Positions 40,916-50,678 of a DNA stretch of 64,000 nt are shown here, in pieces. Location: NCBI RefSeq assembly GCF_011765465.1, contig NZ_CP050265.1, forward strand, positions 2,509,501 to 2,573,500, in the 5' to 3' direction. The notes beneath the pieces are model-generated. The model did not search any database and was not told the origin of the DNA. It worked only from the letters and a program-made list of their open reading frames with translations. The position numbers were made by a program, and so were the translations under genes. Each line of letters starts with the position of its first letter. Position 1 is the first letter of the stretch. The stretch comes from Erythrobacter sp. Its GTDB lineage: Bacteria; Pseudomonadota; Alphaproteobacteria; Sphingomonadales; Sphingomonadaceae.

Positions 40916-42477
40916 TATGCGTCCACCCCCTCTTTGGCCTTTGCGGCATATTCGTCGCGCAATTCGCGCTTGTAGAGCTTGCCGTTCTGCTCGCGCGGCA
41001 GGTCGGGGCGGAAATCGAACAGCTTGGGCATCTTGATGCGGGCCAGCTGGGGCGCGAGGAAGTCGCGCAGTTCCTGCTCCAGCCCCTCGCCCGCTTCGGC
41101 CATATCGATCGGCTGCACCACCGCGACCACCTTTTCGCCGAGGTCGGGATCGGGCGCGCCGATCACGGCGGCGTCCATCACCTTGTCATGGGTGACGAGG
41201 AGGTTCTCGATCTCCTGCGGGTAGATGTTGACCCCGCCGGAGATGATCATGTGGCTCTTACGGTCGGTGAGGTAGAGGAAGCCGTCCTCATCGACGTGGC
41301 CGATGTCGCCCAACGTCATCCAGCCCTTGGGATGCATCGCCTCCTTCGTCTTGGCGGGATCGTTGTGATAGGTCGGCAGGAGGTCGTTCTCGAAATAGAT
41401 GAGGCCGTCCTCGCCCGCGGGCAGTTCCTCGCCGTCGGGCCCGCAGATGTGGAGCGTGCCGTAGATCGCCTTGCCCACGCTGCCGGGGTGCGTGAGCCAT
41501 TCGGGCGAGCGCACCATGGTCATGCCGATGCTTTCGCTGCCCGCGTAGTATTCGTTCACGATCGGCCCCCACCACTCGATCATCTCCTGCTTGATCGGGA
41601 CCGGGCAGGGCGCGGCGGCGTGGAGCGCGCGCTGGTGGCTGGAGAGGTCGTATTTCGTGCGGACCTCGGGGTCGAGCTTGAGGAAACGGACGAAGTGGGT
41701 CGGGACCCACTGGCTGTCGGTGACCTTGTATTTCTCGATCGCGGCGAGCGCTGCCTCGGGCTCGAACTTCTCCATCATCACGACGGTCCCGCCGAGCCGG
41801 TGCGCGGTCGAGCACCAGCCGATGGGGGCGGCGTGATAGAGCGGAGCGGGGGAGAGATAGACCATCGACCCGTCGGTCGGCATCCCGGCCCCCATGACGG
41901 CGAGCCCCATCAGCGGGACGGCGGCCTGCGGGTCGGGATCGGCGGGCGGGGCGGGGCGGATGCCCTTGGGCCGCCCGGTCGTGCCCGAGGAATAGAGCAT
42001 TACGGATCCGGCGCTCTCGTCCTCGATCCGCTCCGCCGGCTGGGCGGCGAGCGCGGCGGCGAAGTCCTCCTCGCCGCCTGCGTCCATCACCAGCACCGGC
42101 AGGTCGGGACATTCGGCGCGCACCCCTTCGAGCACATCCGAAAAGGCGCTGGAAGTGATAAGCAGCTTCGCCTCGCTGTCGCGCAGGATATAGGCGATTT
42201 CAGGCGCGGTCAGGCGAGTCGAGATCGGAACGAGCATCGTGCCCGAGCGCTGCGAACCCCAGATGAGGGTGAAATACTCGATCCGGTTTTCGAGCAGCAC
42301 CGCGAAGGCATCGCCGCCGCCCTCGTTCGGGCCGAGCCCGCGCGCGCGCAGCAGGTGGGCGAAGCGATTGGCCTCGTCCTCCATCTCGCGGAAAGTGATC
42401 GTCTTCCCGCTCCCGGCCATGATGACGGCAGGGTGATCGGGGCGGCTCGCGGCGTGCGCGGTCGGATGCAGGCTCAT
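40915..42477 (-). CDS. Acyl-CoA synthetase (AMP-dependent ligase)
   Basis: 520 residues from the ATG at 42477. Adenylate-forming enzyme: the phosphate-binding loop MLYSSGTTGRPKG, the central YYAGSE, GWMTLGDIGHVDEDGFLYLTDRKSHMI and the C-terminal lysine in LPREQNGKLYKRELR. It activates a carboxylic acid to its CoA thioester. The run of Pro and Ala after the P-loop (IRPAPPADPDPQAAVP) is an unusual insertion. Operon with the cytochrome P450 downstream. Confidence 0.92.
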   Translation of the reverse strand: MSLHPTAHAASRPDHPAVIMAGSGKTITFREMEDEANRFAHLLRARGLGPNEGGGDAFAVLLENRIEYFTLIWGSQRSGTMLVPISTRLTAPEIAYILRDSEAKLLITSSAFSDVLEGVRAECPDLPVLVMDAGGEEDFAAALAAQPAERIEDESAGSVMLYSSGTTGRPKGIRPAPPADPDPQAAVPLMGLAVMGAGMPTDGSMVYLSPAPLYHAAPIGWCSTAHRLGGTVVMMEKFEPEAALAAIEKYKVTDSQWVPTHFVRFLKLDPEVRTKYDLSSHQRALHAAAPCPVPIKQEMIEWWGPIVNEYYAGSESIGMTMVRSPEWLTHPGSVGKAIYGTLHICGPDGEELPAGEDGLIYFENDLLPTYHNDPAKTKEAMHPKGWMTLGDIGHVDEDGFLYLTDRKSHMIISGGVNIYPQEIENLLVTHDKVMDAAVIGAPDPDLGEKVVAVVQPIDMAEAGEGLEQELRDFLAPQLARIKMPKLFDFRPDLPREQNGKLYKRELRDEYAAKAKEGVDA

Positions 42478-42640
42478 GATGTGTCTCCCAAAGGGGCGCC
42501 CTCGCTCGACCGGCGAACGGGGCGCGCTCTCTCGGGATGCGAGACTAACCGCGCGCGCGGCGCGGGCAAGGGGGAATCGGTTGCTTGGAACAACTTGCCT
42601 GCGGATCGGGGAAAGCGAACGACAATCCCGCCGGCGCAAC

Positions 42641-42668
42641 AAAAAAGGCGGCGGGATAACCCGCCGCC
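42641..42668 (-). terminator. Rho-independent terminator of the M23 peptidase gene
   Basis: On the minus strand: GGCGGCGGG, loop TTAT, CCCGCCGCC, then six T. It lies 66 bp beyond the stop of the M23 peptidase gene (42735) and before the acyl-CoA ligase gene, separating the two minus-strand transcription units. Confidence 0.88.
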
Positions 42669-42734
42669 CATGTTCGGACACCCTCTCCAATGTCCGGCCC
42701 GCTCTTCACGGGCAAACTGTCGAATGGGCCGCGC

Positions 42735-43511
42735 CTACTCGCCGCCCTGGCCGGTCAGCTCGGGGCGATCCGCCGCGGCGACCTGCGTTTCGGTTTCCAC
42801 CATATAGGGAATCGGGTTGACTGCAACCCCATCGACGCGAACTTCGTAATGAAGGTGCGGACCCGTGGAACGACCGGTCGACCCGACATAGCCGATCAGG
42901 TCGCCCTTCTTCACCCGCTCACCCTCGGCGACGGCGAGCTTCGACAGGTGCGCATAGCGGGTTTCGAGACCCGCTCCGTGGTCGGCGTAGATGACGAGGC
43001 CATAGGAGCGCGAGAACTCGGCGCGCTCGATCATGCCGTCGGCGGTGGCGTAGACCGGCGTGCCCGTCGGCGCGGCGAGGTCGACGCCCTTGTGATGCCT
43101 GCGCCGCCCGAGCACCGGATGGGTGCGCATCCCGTAATCGCTCGTCATGCGAAAGCCCGACAGCGGCATCCGCGAAGGCACGGAGATAACCGGCTGTTCG
43201 ACCGGTGCGCCCGGGCCCTTCGTGTCGAGCGAGCGCCAGCTCGCGAAAAGCTGACGGAAGCGCGGGTCGCCGTTGGTCAGGCTCTCGCCCTTTTCCTCGC
43301 GCACCGGCTTCACCACGTCGGCGGCGGCGCCGGTCGAAGTCGAAGCAGCGGTGTTGGCGTTCGCGCTCGCCGCGTTGGCGGCATTGGCGTTCGCGGCGTT
43401 CGCAGCATTGGCGGCGGTGTTCGCCATCGCCGGGCTCGCCGCGGCAAGGCCGAAAGCGGCCGCCAGCACGCCGGTGATTTTCGTGAATCTCGCAAGCACG
43501 GTCGCGCTCAT
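42735..43511 (-). CDS. M23 zinc endopeptidase (LytM/murein hydrolase type)
   Basis: 258 residues from the ATG at 43511. Signal peptide to about residue 30 (AAASPAMA), then a low-complexity stretch made almost only of Ala, Asn, Ser and Thr (31-60), a linker, and the C-terminal peptidase domain with HHKGVDLAAP (first His/Asp ligands) and HLHYEV (HxH). It probably cleaves peptidoglycan cross-links or regulates another hydrolase; both zinc motifs are intact, so activity is expected. Confidence 0.9.
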   Translation of the reverse strand: MSATVLARFTKITGVLAAAFGLAAASPAMANTAANAANAANANAANAASANANTAASTSTGAAADVVKPVREEKGESLTNGDPRFRQLFASWRSLDTKGPGAPVEQPVISVPSRMPLSGFRMTSDYGMRTHPVLGRRRHHKGVDLAAPTGTPVYATADGMIERAEFSRSYGLVIYADHGAGLETRYAHLSKLAVAEGERVKKGDLIGYVGSTGRSTGPHLHYEVRVDGVAVNPIPYMVETETQVAAADRPELTGQGGE

Positions 43512-43634
43512 ATCTGACCCGGTCCTTCGTTGCGGCGCTGTTCGCGCCTTTCGCTCTCCCGGCGCGTCTTTCGCACGCCTTGCTTTCGGTCCGGGCCCGC
43601 AGGCTGGACGAGCATGGGTTATCGGCAAGAGATT

Positions 43635-44462
43635 TCAGGAGGCAACATTTGCATAGAATTCCCGGGACAAACCGGCTGCAAGACGCGCCGAGTCGTTGAA
43701 AGGCGGCTTCAGGCTCCCCCGAAAATGCGTTTCGACCAGGTGTTTCCACAGGGTTTCGGGCGGGTTTCCAAGGCTCTCGGCAATTTCCACAAAGTGCTTG
43801 GTCCCGAAGCGCACATGGCGAATTTCGTCGTCAAGTATGCGCGCAAGGATTTTAGCACCGCCCGAATCGCCCGCCGCCTCGACTCGTTCGAGCGTCGCCG
43901 GGGTCACGTCGAGCCCGCGCGCCTCGAGCACCATCGGAACCACGGCCAGCCGCGCCGCGACGTCGTGGCGCGTCTCATGCGCCGCTTCCCACAACCCGGC
44001 ATGGGCGGGGAGCGCGCCATAGTGGCTGCCGAGCGATTCGAGCTTCCTTGCGAGCAGCGCGAAATGCATCGCCTCGTCGGCGGCGACCGAGAGGAAGTCG
44101 CTCACGAATTCCTCGCCCATCTCGCCCCCGAACCGCCCCGCCATGTCGAGCGCGAGGTCGATCGCGACGAATTCGATATGGGCAAGGCTGTGCCACAGGG
44201 CGATGCGCGCACGCTCGGAGCCGAACTTGCCGCGTTTCGGCATCCGGTTCGGCGGGAGCAGCTCGGGCCGGTCGGGCCATGCGGGCCGGTCCGGCATCGC
44301 CACGTCGAAGGCGAAGGCAAGCTCGCCCCGCCGCCAGCGCCGCGCCACGTCGCGCGCGGCGAAGCACTTGGCGCGCGGCTCGCCCGTCAGAAGGGCGGCG
44401 CGAATCGCGCCCGAAACGCTCTTTGGGGCAACACTTTGGCGAAGAGCAGCGCCGCCGCTCAA
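43635..44462 (-). CDS. DUF455 ferritin-like protein
   Basis: About 275 residues if translation begins at the TTG at 44462, which overlaps the peroxiredoxin stop (TTGA). The conserved ELAFAFDVAMPDRPAWPDRPELLPPNRMPKRG is typical of DUF455. Iron-binding helices carry SLAHIEFVAIDLAL, DEAMHFALL and DDEIRHVRFG, the EXXH pattern of a di-iron four-helix bundle. Function of the family is not settled. Coupling to a peroxiredoxin suggests a role in oxidant or iron handling; inference. Confidence 0.82.
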   Translation of the reverse strand: MSGGAALRQSVAPKSVSGAIRAALLTGEPRAKCFAARDVARRWRRGELAFAFDVAMPDRPAWPDRPELLPPNRMPKRGKFGSERARIALWHSLAHIEFVAIDLALDMAGRFGGEMGEEFVSDFLSVAADEAMHFALLARKLESLGSHYGALPAHAGLWEAAHETRHDVAARLAVVPMVLEARGLDVTPATLERVEAAGDSGGAKILARILDDEIRHVRFGTKHFVEIAESLGNPPETLWKHLVETHFRGSLKPPFNDSARLAAGLSREFYANVAS

Positions 44463-44932
44463 AGCGCTTTCGCCGCCGCCAGCACTTCCTCGGCGTGGCC
44501 CTTGACCTTCACCTTGGGCCAGACCTGCGCGATCTTGCCGTCCGCGCCGACCAGATAGGTCGAGCGCACCATGCCCATGTAGGTCTTCCCATACATCTGC
44601 TTTTCCGCCCACACGCCGAGCGCGTCGGACAGCCCGCCTTCTTCCGCGTCGGTCGCGAGCGGGGTGGTGAGGTCATGCTTGGCGATGAAGTTCTGGTGCT
44701 TTTTCGGAGAATCCTTCGACACGCCGAGCAGCGCCACGCCCGCCGCGTCGAATTCGCCCTTCAGCGCGGAGAAATCCTTCGCTTCGGTGGTGCAGCCGGG
44801 CGTGTTGTCCTTGGGGTAGAAGAACACGACCAGTTTCCTGCCCTTGAAGTCGGACGGCTTCACGCTGCCCCCGTCGGGCGTTTCCATCGCGATGTCGGGC
44901 ATGGCGTCGCCCACTTGCGGAAAGTCGCTCAT
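44459..44932 (-). CDS. bcp: Peroxiredoxin, BCP/PrxQ type
   Basis: 157 residues. Reduces hydroperoxides. Peroxidatic Cys47 in PKDNTPGCTTEAKDFS. It is the only cysteine in the protein, so the resolving cysteine found in many BCP proteins (five residues on) is absent; it would work as a 1-Cys enzyme needing an external thiol. Followed at once by the DUF455 gene on the same strand and preceded by glnE, which starts upstream and ends 4 bp away. Confidence 0.93.
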   Translation of the reverse strand: MSDFPQVGDAMPDIAMETPDGGSVKPSDFKGRKLVVFFYPKDNTPGCTTEAKDFSALKGEFDAAGVALLGVSKDSPKKHQNFIAKHDLTTPLATDAEEGGLSDALGVWAEKQMYGKTYMGMVRSTYLVGADGKIAQVWPKVKVKGHAEEVLAAAKAL

Positions 44933-44935
44933 GTG

Positions 44936-47674
44936 TCAGGTCCCCTGCTGGTTGGTGATGTCCTGGCCGAGAATCGCGTGCCAGGTCCGCGCCACCCTTT
45001 GCCGCGCCTGCCCGAGCGCGCGCAAGAGGCTGGCGTAATCCTGCGTGCGGCAGGCCCGCGCCAGCGCACGCGCGGCGAGCGGGGGCGGCTCGATCCCGCC
45101 GGGCGCGAGCAGGCGCCCGGCGACCAGCAGGCGGGTCATCAGGTCGTAGTCCTCGCGGAAGCCTTCGGGCAGCAGGCCCGCTTCGACCAGCGCCGGGATC
45201 GCCGTGCCAAGATCGGCGGAGAAGGCTTGCGGCGAAGCATCGGCCAGCGCGCGCCCGCCCTTCAGCTGGAGGTAGTGGACGAGGAATTCGAAATCGACCA
45301 GCCCGCCGCGCAGCAGCTTGACGTCGAGCACGCCCCCGGCGGGCTTGTGCCGCGCCATGGTGTCGCGCATCTCGAGCACGGATTCCCTGAGGTCGCCGGG
45401 ATCGCGCGGGCGGAACAGGACATCGGCGATCAGCGCCTCGACCTCGGCGCGCGCCTCGTCCGACGCGACCAGCACCCGCGCCCGGGCGAGCGCCATGTGC
45501 TCCCACGTCCACGCCGCCTCGCGCTGGTACTTGGCGAAAGCCTCGCAGCTCACCGCGAGCGGCCCCTGCGCCCCCTGCGGACGCAGGCGCGTGTCGATCT
45601 CGTAGAGCGCGCCCTCGGCGGTGGGGACCGAGAGCGCCGCGCTCACCCGGCTGGCGAGGCGGTTGAAGTAATGCGTCGCGCCCAGGGGCCGCTTGCCGTC
45701 CGACTGCGCGGCGAAATCGCCGGTGAAGAGATAGACGATGTCCAGGTCCGAGGCGTGGGTCAGCGCCCCGCCGCCGAACCGCCCGAGCCCCAGCACGAGC
45801 AGTTCGCTTCCCGCGATCCGGCCATGCGCGCGCTCGAATTCCGCCGCCGTCGCCGCGTGGGCGAGTCGCAGCGCGGCCTCTGCGGTGCGCGAAAGCGATG
45901 CGGCGACGTCGAGCGGATCGGCCTCGCCCTCGACCAGCTGCACGCCGAGCGCGAAGCGGATTTCGCCCGTCACCACCCGGATCGCGTCCAATAGCGCCTC
46001 GTAATCCTCGCGCGCGGCGGCGGCGGCGATGCGGCCCATGATCGCCTCCACCGCGCGCGGCACGGCGGGGGCCTCGCGATCGAGCAATATGTCGAGCAGT
46101 TCGGGCCGCCGTGCCAGTTCGTCGGCCAGCACCGGGGCGAGCGTGAGCGCCGAGATCAGCCGTTCGAGCAGGTCCGGCCGCGCCTTGAGCAGGTGGAACA
46201 GGTTGATCGCCGAACTCGCGCGGTCGAGCACGCTTTCCCAGCGCACCAGCGCGCGTTCGGGATCGTCGGCGGCGAGGAAGGCTTCGGCCAGGGTCGGCGC
46301 GATCGCGTCGAAGGCGGCGAGCGCCTGGGGCGAGCGGAGCGATTGGTAACGCCCGTCGCGCCAGCCCTCCATCCGCTCGCCCAGAGCGGCAGCGCGTTCG
46401 GCGCGTTCGTCAGGGTCGGCGGCCTCCTCGGCGGCGGGAGGGGCTGGGGGCGGCGACGGGGCGGGGGGCGTGTCCTCACGGATCAGCGCCTCGTAGATCG
46501 CACCCGTGCGCGCGGTCAGCTCGGTCAGTTCCTCCACCAGCGCCGCGCCGTCCGCCAGCCCGTCGAGCCGCGCGACCGCACCCAGTGCTTCGCCGCTTTC
46601 GGGCAGCGTGTGGGTCTGGCGGTCGTGGACCATCTGCAGGCGGTGCTCGACCACGCGCAGGCGGTCATAGCCCTCGCCCAGCACCCGCGCTTCGTCCACG
46701 CCCACGTGCCCCGCGGCGGCCAGCGCATCGAGCGCCTCGCGCGTGCCCAGCACTCGCAGCGACGGATCGCGCCCGCCGTGGATGAGCTGGAGCGTCTGGG
46801 CGTAGAATTCGATCTCGCGGATGCCGCCGCGCCCGCGCTTCACGTCGAAGCCGGGGCCGGGCCGGGGCGGGCCTTCGTGCTCCTCGCGGATACGCTTGGT
46901 CAGGCGCCGGATTTCCGCGACCGCGCCGAAATCGAGATGCCGCCGCCAGACGAAGGGGCGGGTCGCGGCGAGGAAGTCCTCGCCCATTGCGATGTCCCCC
47001 GCCGCCGGGCGCGCGCGGACGAAGGCGGCGCGCTCCCACGCCAGCGCCTGTCCCTGGTAGTGGGCGAGCGCGGAGGCGATCGGCACGGCGGGCGGGCTGA
47101 TCTCGCTCGCCGGGCGCAGGCGCAGATCGACCCGCATGACATAGCCCTCGGCGGTCGTCTCGGAGAGCAGCCGCACGATCCTGCGGGCATAGCGCTGCGC
47201 CGCCTCGCCCGGATCGTCGCGCTCGCGGCGGGGCAGGCGGTCGGGGTCGAACAGCAAAATAGGGTCGATGTCGGAGGAATAGTTGAGCTCGCCCGCGCCC
47301 TGCTTGCCGAGCGCCAAAGCTACGAAACCATCCGCGCTGTCCTCGCCCGTGCGCTCGCGGATCGCGGCGCGGATCGCGCGGTCGAGCGCGCGGTCGGCGA
47401 AGGCGGTGAGTTCGCCCGTCACGCGTGCGAGCGGAAAGGCGCCGGCAAGATCCCCGATCGCCAAGGCGGTCGCCAGCGCGAGCCTTTCGCGGCGCAGCGC
47501 CGGTTCGACATCTTCGCTTTCGCCAAGCGCCCTTGCCCGTTCCAGCGCCGCCTCGCCCTCGCCCGCGGCAAGCATCGCGGCGAGTTCCTCCTGCCGATCG
47601 AGCGCGCGCGCAAGGAAGGGCGCATGGGCGCGCGCCCGCTCGAGCGCGCCGGTCCAGTCGGGCGTCGGTGCCAT
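44936..47674 (-). CDS. glnE: Glutamine synthetase adenylyltransferase/deadenylase
   Basis: 912 residues from the ATG at 47674. Bifunctional regulator of glutamine synthetase. Two nucleotidyltransferase domains: the first with GKQGAGELNYSSDIDPILLFD and the second with GLGRFGGGALTHASDLDIVYLF, each followed by a helical partner domain. An Ala/Pro linker (about 405-430, PPAPSPPPAPPAAEEA) separates the halves. Length is near the usual 950. Reads with gltBD and the NAD-glutamate dehydrogenase as nitrogen control. Confidence 0.95.
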   Translation of the reverse strand: MAPTPDWTGALERARAHAPFLARALDRQEELAAMLAAGEGEAALERARALGESEDVEPALRRERLALATALAIGDLAGAFPLARVTGELTAFADRALDRAIRAAIRERTGEDSADGFVALALGKQGAGELNYSSDIDPILLFDPDRLPRRERDDPGEAAQRYARRIVRLLSETTAEGYVMRVDLRLRPASEISPPAVPIASALAHYQGQALAWERAAFVRARPAAGDIAMGEDFLAATRPFVWRRHLDFGAVAEIRRLTKRIREEHEGPPRPGPGFDVKRGRGGIREIEFYAQTLQLIHGGRDPSLRVLGTREALDALAAAGHVGVDEARVLGEGYDRLRVVEHRLQMVHDRQTHTLPESGEALGAVARLDGLADGAALVEELTELTARTGAIYEALIREDTPPAPSPPPAPPAAEEAADPDERAERAAALGERMEGWRDGRYQSLRSPQALAAFDAIAPTLAEAFLAADDPERALVRWESVLDRASSAINLFHLLKARPDLLERLISALTLAPVLADELARRPELLDILLDREAPAVPRAVEAIMGRIAAAAAREDYEALLDAIRVVTGEIRFALGVQLVEGEADPLDVAASLSRTAEAALRLAHAATAAEFERAHGRIAGSELLVLGLGRFGGGALTHASDLDIVYLFTGDFAAQSDGKRPLGATHYFNRLASRVSAALSVPTAEGALYEIDTRLRPQGAQGPLAVSCEAFAKYQREAAWTWEHMALARARVLVASDEARAEVEALIADVLFRPRDPGDLRESVLEMRDTMARHKPAGGVLDVKLLRGGLVDFEFLVHYLQLKGGRALADASPQAFSADLGTAIPALVEAGLLPEGFREDYDLMTRLLVAGRLLAPGGIEPPPLAARALARACRTQDYASLLRALGQARQRVARTWHAILGQDITNQQGT

Positions 47675-47691
47675 GCGCCTCCTTTGGCCGG

Positions 47692-47738
47692 GCGGGCCTC
47701 GCGGGGCAAGCATCCTCGGCTTGCCCCGCGAGGCCCGC
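47692..47738. repeat. Perfect 19-bp inverted repeat
   Basis: Arms 47692-47710 and 47720-47738 are perfectly complementary over 19 bases around a 9-base loop (CATCCTCGG). It sits 18 bp upstream of the glnE start on one side and about 50 bp upstream of the M28 peptidase start on the other, between divergent genes, so it is not a terminator. It could be an operator, an RNA 5'-leader structure or an extragenic palindrome; its loop contains ATCCTCG, also present in the tails of the repeats near 947-1155. Confidence 0.75.
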
Positions 47739-47786
47739 TCTGCGAGAGAGGCGCCTTTCACGGGGAACAGAGGATTTTACAGAGCA

Positions 47787-49493
47787 ATGAAACGATCATT
47801 CGCGATCCGCGCCGCCGCTCTTGCAGGGGCATTTGCGCTGGCGGCCTGCGATGCCGCCTTCCCGGGCATGGATTCGGCCGAAACCGCGCTCGACATTCCC
47901 GAGGTCGAACCGGGCGAAATCTCCGAAGAGACGATGAAGACGGTCACCGAAACGCTCTCGCAGGACAGTTTCGAGGGCCGGATGCCGGGAACCGAGGGCG
48001 AGGAAAAGACCGTCGCCTACCTGATCGAGCGGTTCGAGGCCGCAGGGCTGGAGCCGGGCAACCAAGGCAGCTGGGTGCAGGAAGTGCCGCTGGTCGAGAT
48101 CACGGGCAAGGACTTCGCCCCGCTCACCATCGCGGGCGGCGACACGCGGCTCTCCTATGACTACGGCGAGGAATGGGTCGGCGTGACCTACCGGGAGGAC
48201 GCGGCCACCAGCCTCGATGACAGCGAACTGGTCTTCGTCGGCTACGGCATCAACGCGCCCGAGCGCGGCTGGAACGACTACGAAGGCATCGATGTCACCG
48301 GCAAGACCGTGGTCATCCTCGTCAACGATCCCGACTGGGAAACGCCGGGCCTGACCGGGACTTTCGGCGGCAAGGCCATGACCTATTACGGGCGCTGGAC
48401 CTACAAATACGAAGAAGCCGCAAGGCAGGGCGCGGCCGCCGCGCTGATCGTCCACCAGACCGAGCCCGCAAGCTATGGCTGGAACGTCGTCGAAAGCTCG
48501 TGGTCCGGCCCGCAAGCCTATGCCCAGCGCGGGGAGAACGCCCCGCCGCTGACCAAGGTCAATGGCTGGGTCCAGAGGCAAGTCGCGCGCGAAATCCTCG
48601 CCGCGGCCGGGCAGGACCTCGACGAACTGACGAAGGCGGCGAAGGAGAAGGGCTTCAAGGCGGTCCCGCTGGGCCTGTCGGCCTCGACCAGCTTTTCGAA
48701 CGACTTCCGCAGCTTCACCTCGCGCAACGTCATCGGCGTGCTGCCGGGTTCGGAAGCGCCCGACGAATACGTCATCCACACCGCGCACTGGGACCATCTC
48801 GGCCGCTGCAAGCCCGCCCCTGACGGCGACGACATCTGCAACGGCGCGGTCGACAACGCGACCGGGACCGCGGCGCTCGTCGCGCTTGCCGAGGCGCACG
48901 CCAACGCGGGCGCTGCGCGGCGCAGCCTCGTCTTCCTCGCGGTCACGGCGGAGGAATCGGGCCTGCTGGGCGCGGATTACTACGCCGCCAACCCGGTCTT
49001 CCCGCTCGCGCAGACGGTCGGCGGCATCAACATGGACGCCTTCCAGATGGCGGGCCCGGCGAAGGACGTGACCGTGGTCGGGCCGGGCAAGTCGCAGCTC
49101 GACCTGTTCCTCGAACGCGCGCTGGCGGCAAGCGACCGGGTGGCGACGCCCAATCCCAAGCCGGAGGCGGGCTATTACTACCGCTCCGACCACTTCGCCT
49201 TCGCCAAGCGCGGCGTGCCGATGCTCTATGTCGACGGGGGCGAAGACCTCGTCGAAGGCGGGCGCGAAGCGGGCGCGGCGATCGCGCGGGACTACACCGA
49301 GAACCGCTATCACGGCCCCAAGGACGAATATGATCCGAACTGGGACTGGTCGGGCGTGATGGCCGACCTGCAGCTGTTCTACCGCATCGGCCGCGCGCTC
49401 GCGGCGAGCACCAACTGGCCGAACTGGAACGAGGGCGACGAATTCCGCGGCGTGCGCGACGAAAGCTGCGCCGCGTCGGATTCGGGCTGCTGA
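47787..49493 (+). CDS. M28-family metallopeptidase, lipoprotein
   Basis: 568 residues from the ATG at 47787. Lipoprotein-like signal with Cys at AFALAACDAA (lipobox LAAC). A PA domain insert (about 150-260) precedes the peptidase core, where the zinc ligands appear in HTAHWDHLG, NGAVDNATGTAA, AVTAEESGLLGADYY, NMDAF and YRSDHFAFAKRG. Acts as an aminopeptidase or carboxypeptidase outside the cytoplasm. Ribosome site AGAGGA precedes the start at some distance. Confidence 0.92.
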   Translation: MKRSFAIRAAALAGAFALAACDAAFPGMDSAETALDIPEVEPGEISEETMKTVTETLSQDSFEGRMPGTEGEEKTVAYLIERFEAAGLEPGNQGSWVQEVPLVEITGKDFAPLTIAGGDTRLSYDYGEEWVGVTYREDAATSLDDSELVFVGYGINAPERGWNDYEGIDVTGKTVVILVNDPDWETPGLTGTFGGKAMTYYGRWTYKYEEAARQGAAAALIVHQTEPASYGWNVVESSWSGPQAYAQRGENAPPLTKVNGWVQRQVAREILAAAGQDLDELTKAAKEKGFKAVPLGLSASTSFSNDFRSFTSRNVIGVLPGSEAPDEYVIHTAHWDHLGRCKPAPDGDDICNGAVDNATGTAALVALAEAHANAGAARRSLVFLAVTAEESGLLGADYYAANPVFPLAQTVGGINMDAFQMAGPAKDVTVVGPGKSQLDLFLERALAASDRVATPNPKPEAGYYYRSDHFAFAKRGVPMLYVDGGEDLVEGGREAGAAIARDYTENRYHGPKDEYDPNWDWSGVMADLQLFYRIGRALAASTNWPNWNEGDEFRGVRDESCAASDSGC

Positions 49494-49514
49494 TCGGGAC
49501 CGGGGAGCCGCGCC

Positions 49515-50503
<989 letters not shown>

Positions 50504-50507
<4 letters not shown>

Positions 50508-50518
50508 CGCTTCGTTAG
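50504..50518 (+). promoter_or_regulatory. CtrA-like box
   Basis: TTAA-N7-TTAG, one base from the CtrA consensus TTAA-N7-TTAA, 25 bp upstream of the small ORF at 50543. It overlaps the end of aguA (its TAA is the first TAA). Such sites occur by chance in about this much sequence, so confidence is low. Confidence 0.3.
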
Positions 50519-50542
50519 GGTCTTGCACCGAGATTGCAGCGC

Positions 50543-50677
50543 ATGGCTCAAGCAATCGCCCTTGCCCGCACGACTCGCGCGCAGATCGCGCTGCGCCAGG
50601 AAGCGATCCTGCGCACGGCGATCATCACCGCCACCGCGCTCGCGCTGATCCTCGCTGGCCAGCCGCTCCCCTTCTGA
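50543..50677 (+). CDS. Possible 44-residue membrane peptide
   Basis: A short frame with a sensible composition: a polar, basic N-terminal half (TTRAQIALRQEAILR) followed by a single hydrophobic helix (AIITATALALILAGQPLPF) ending the protein. It occupies the whole gap between aguA and the convergent permease gene (stop 2 bp apart) and a CtrA-like box precedes it. No family recognised; the ribosome site is weak. Confidence 0.4.
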   Translation: MAQAIALARTTRAQIALRQEAILRTAIITATALALILAGQPLPF

Positions 50678-50678
50678 C

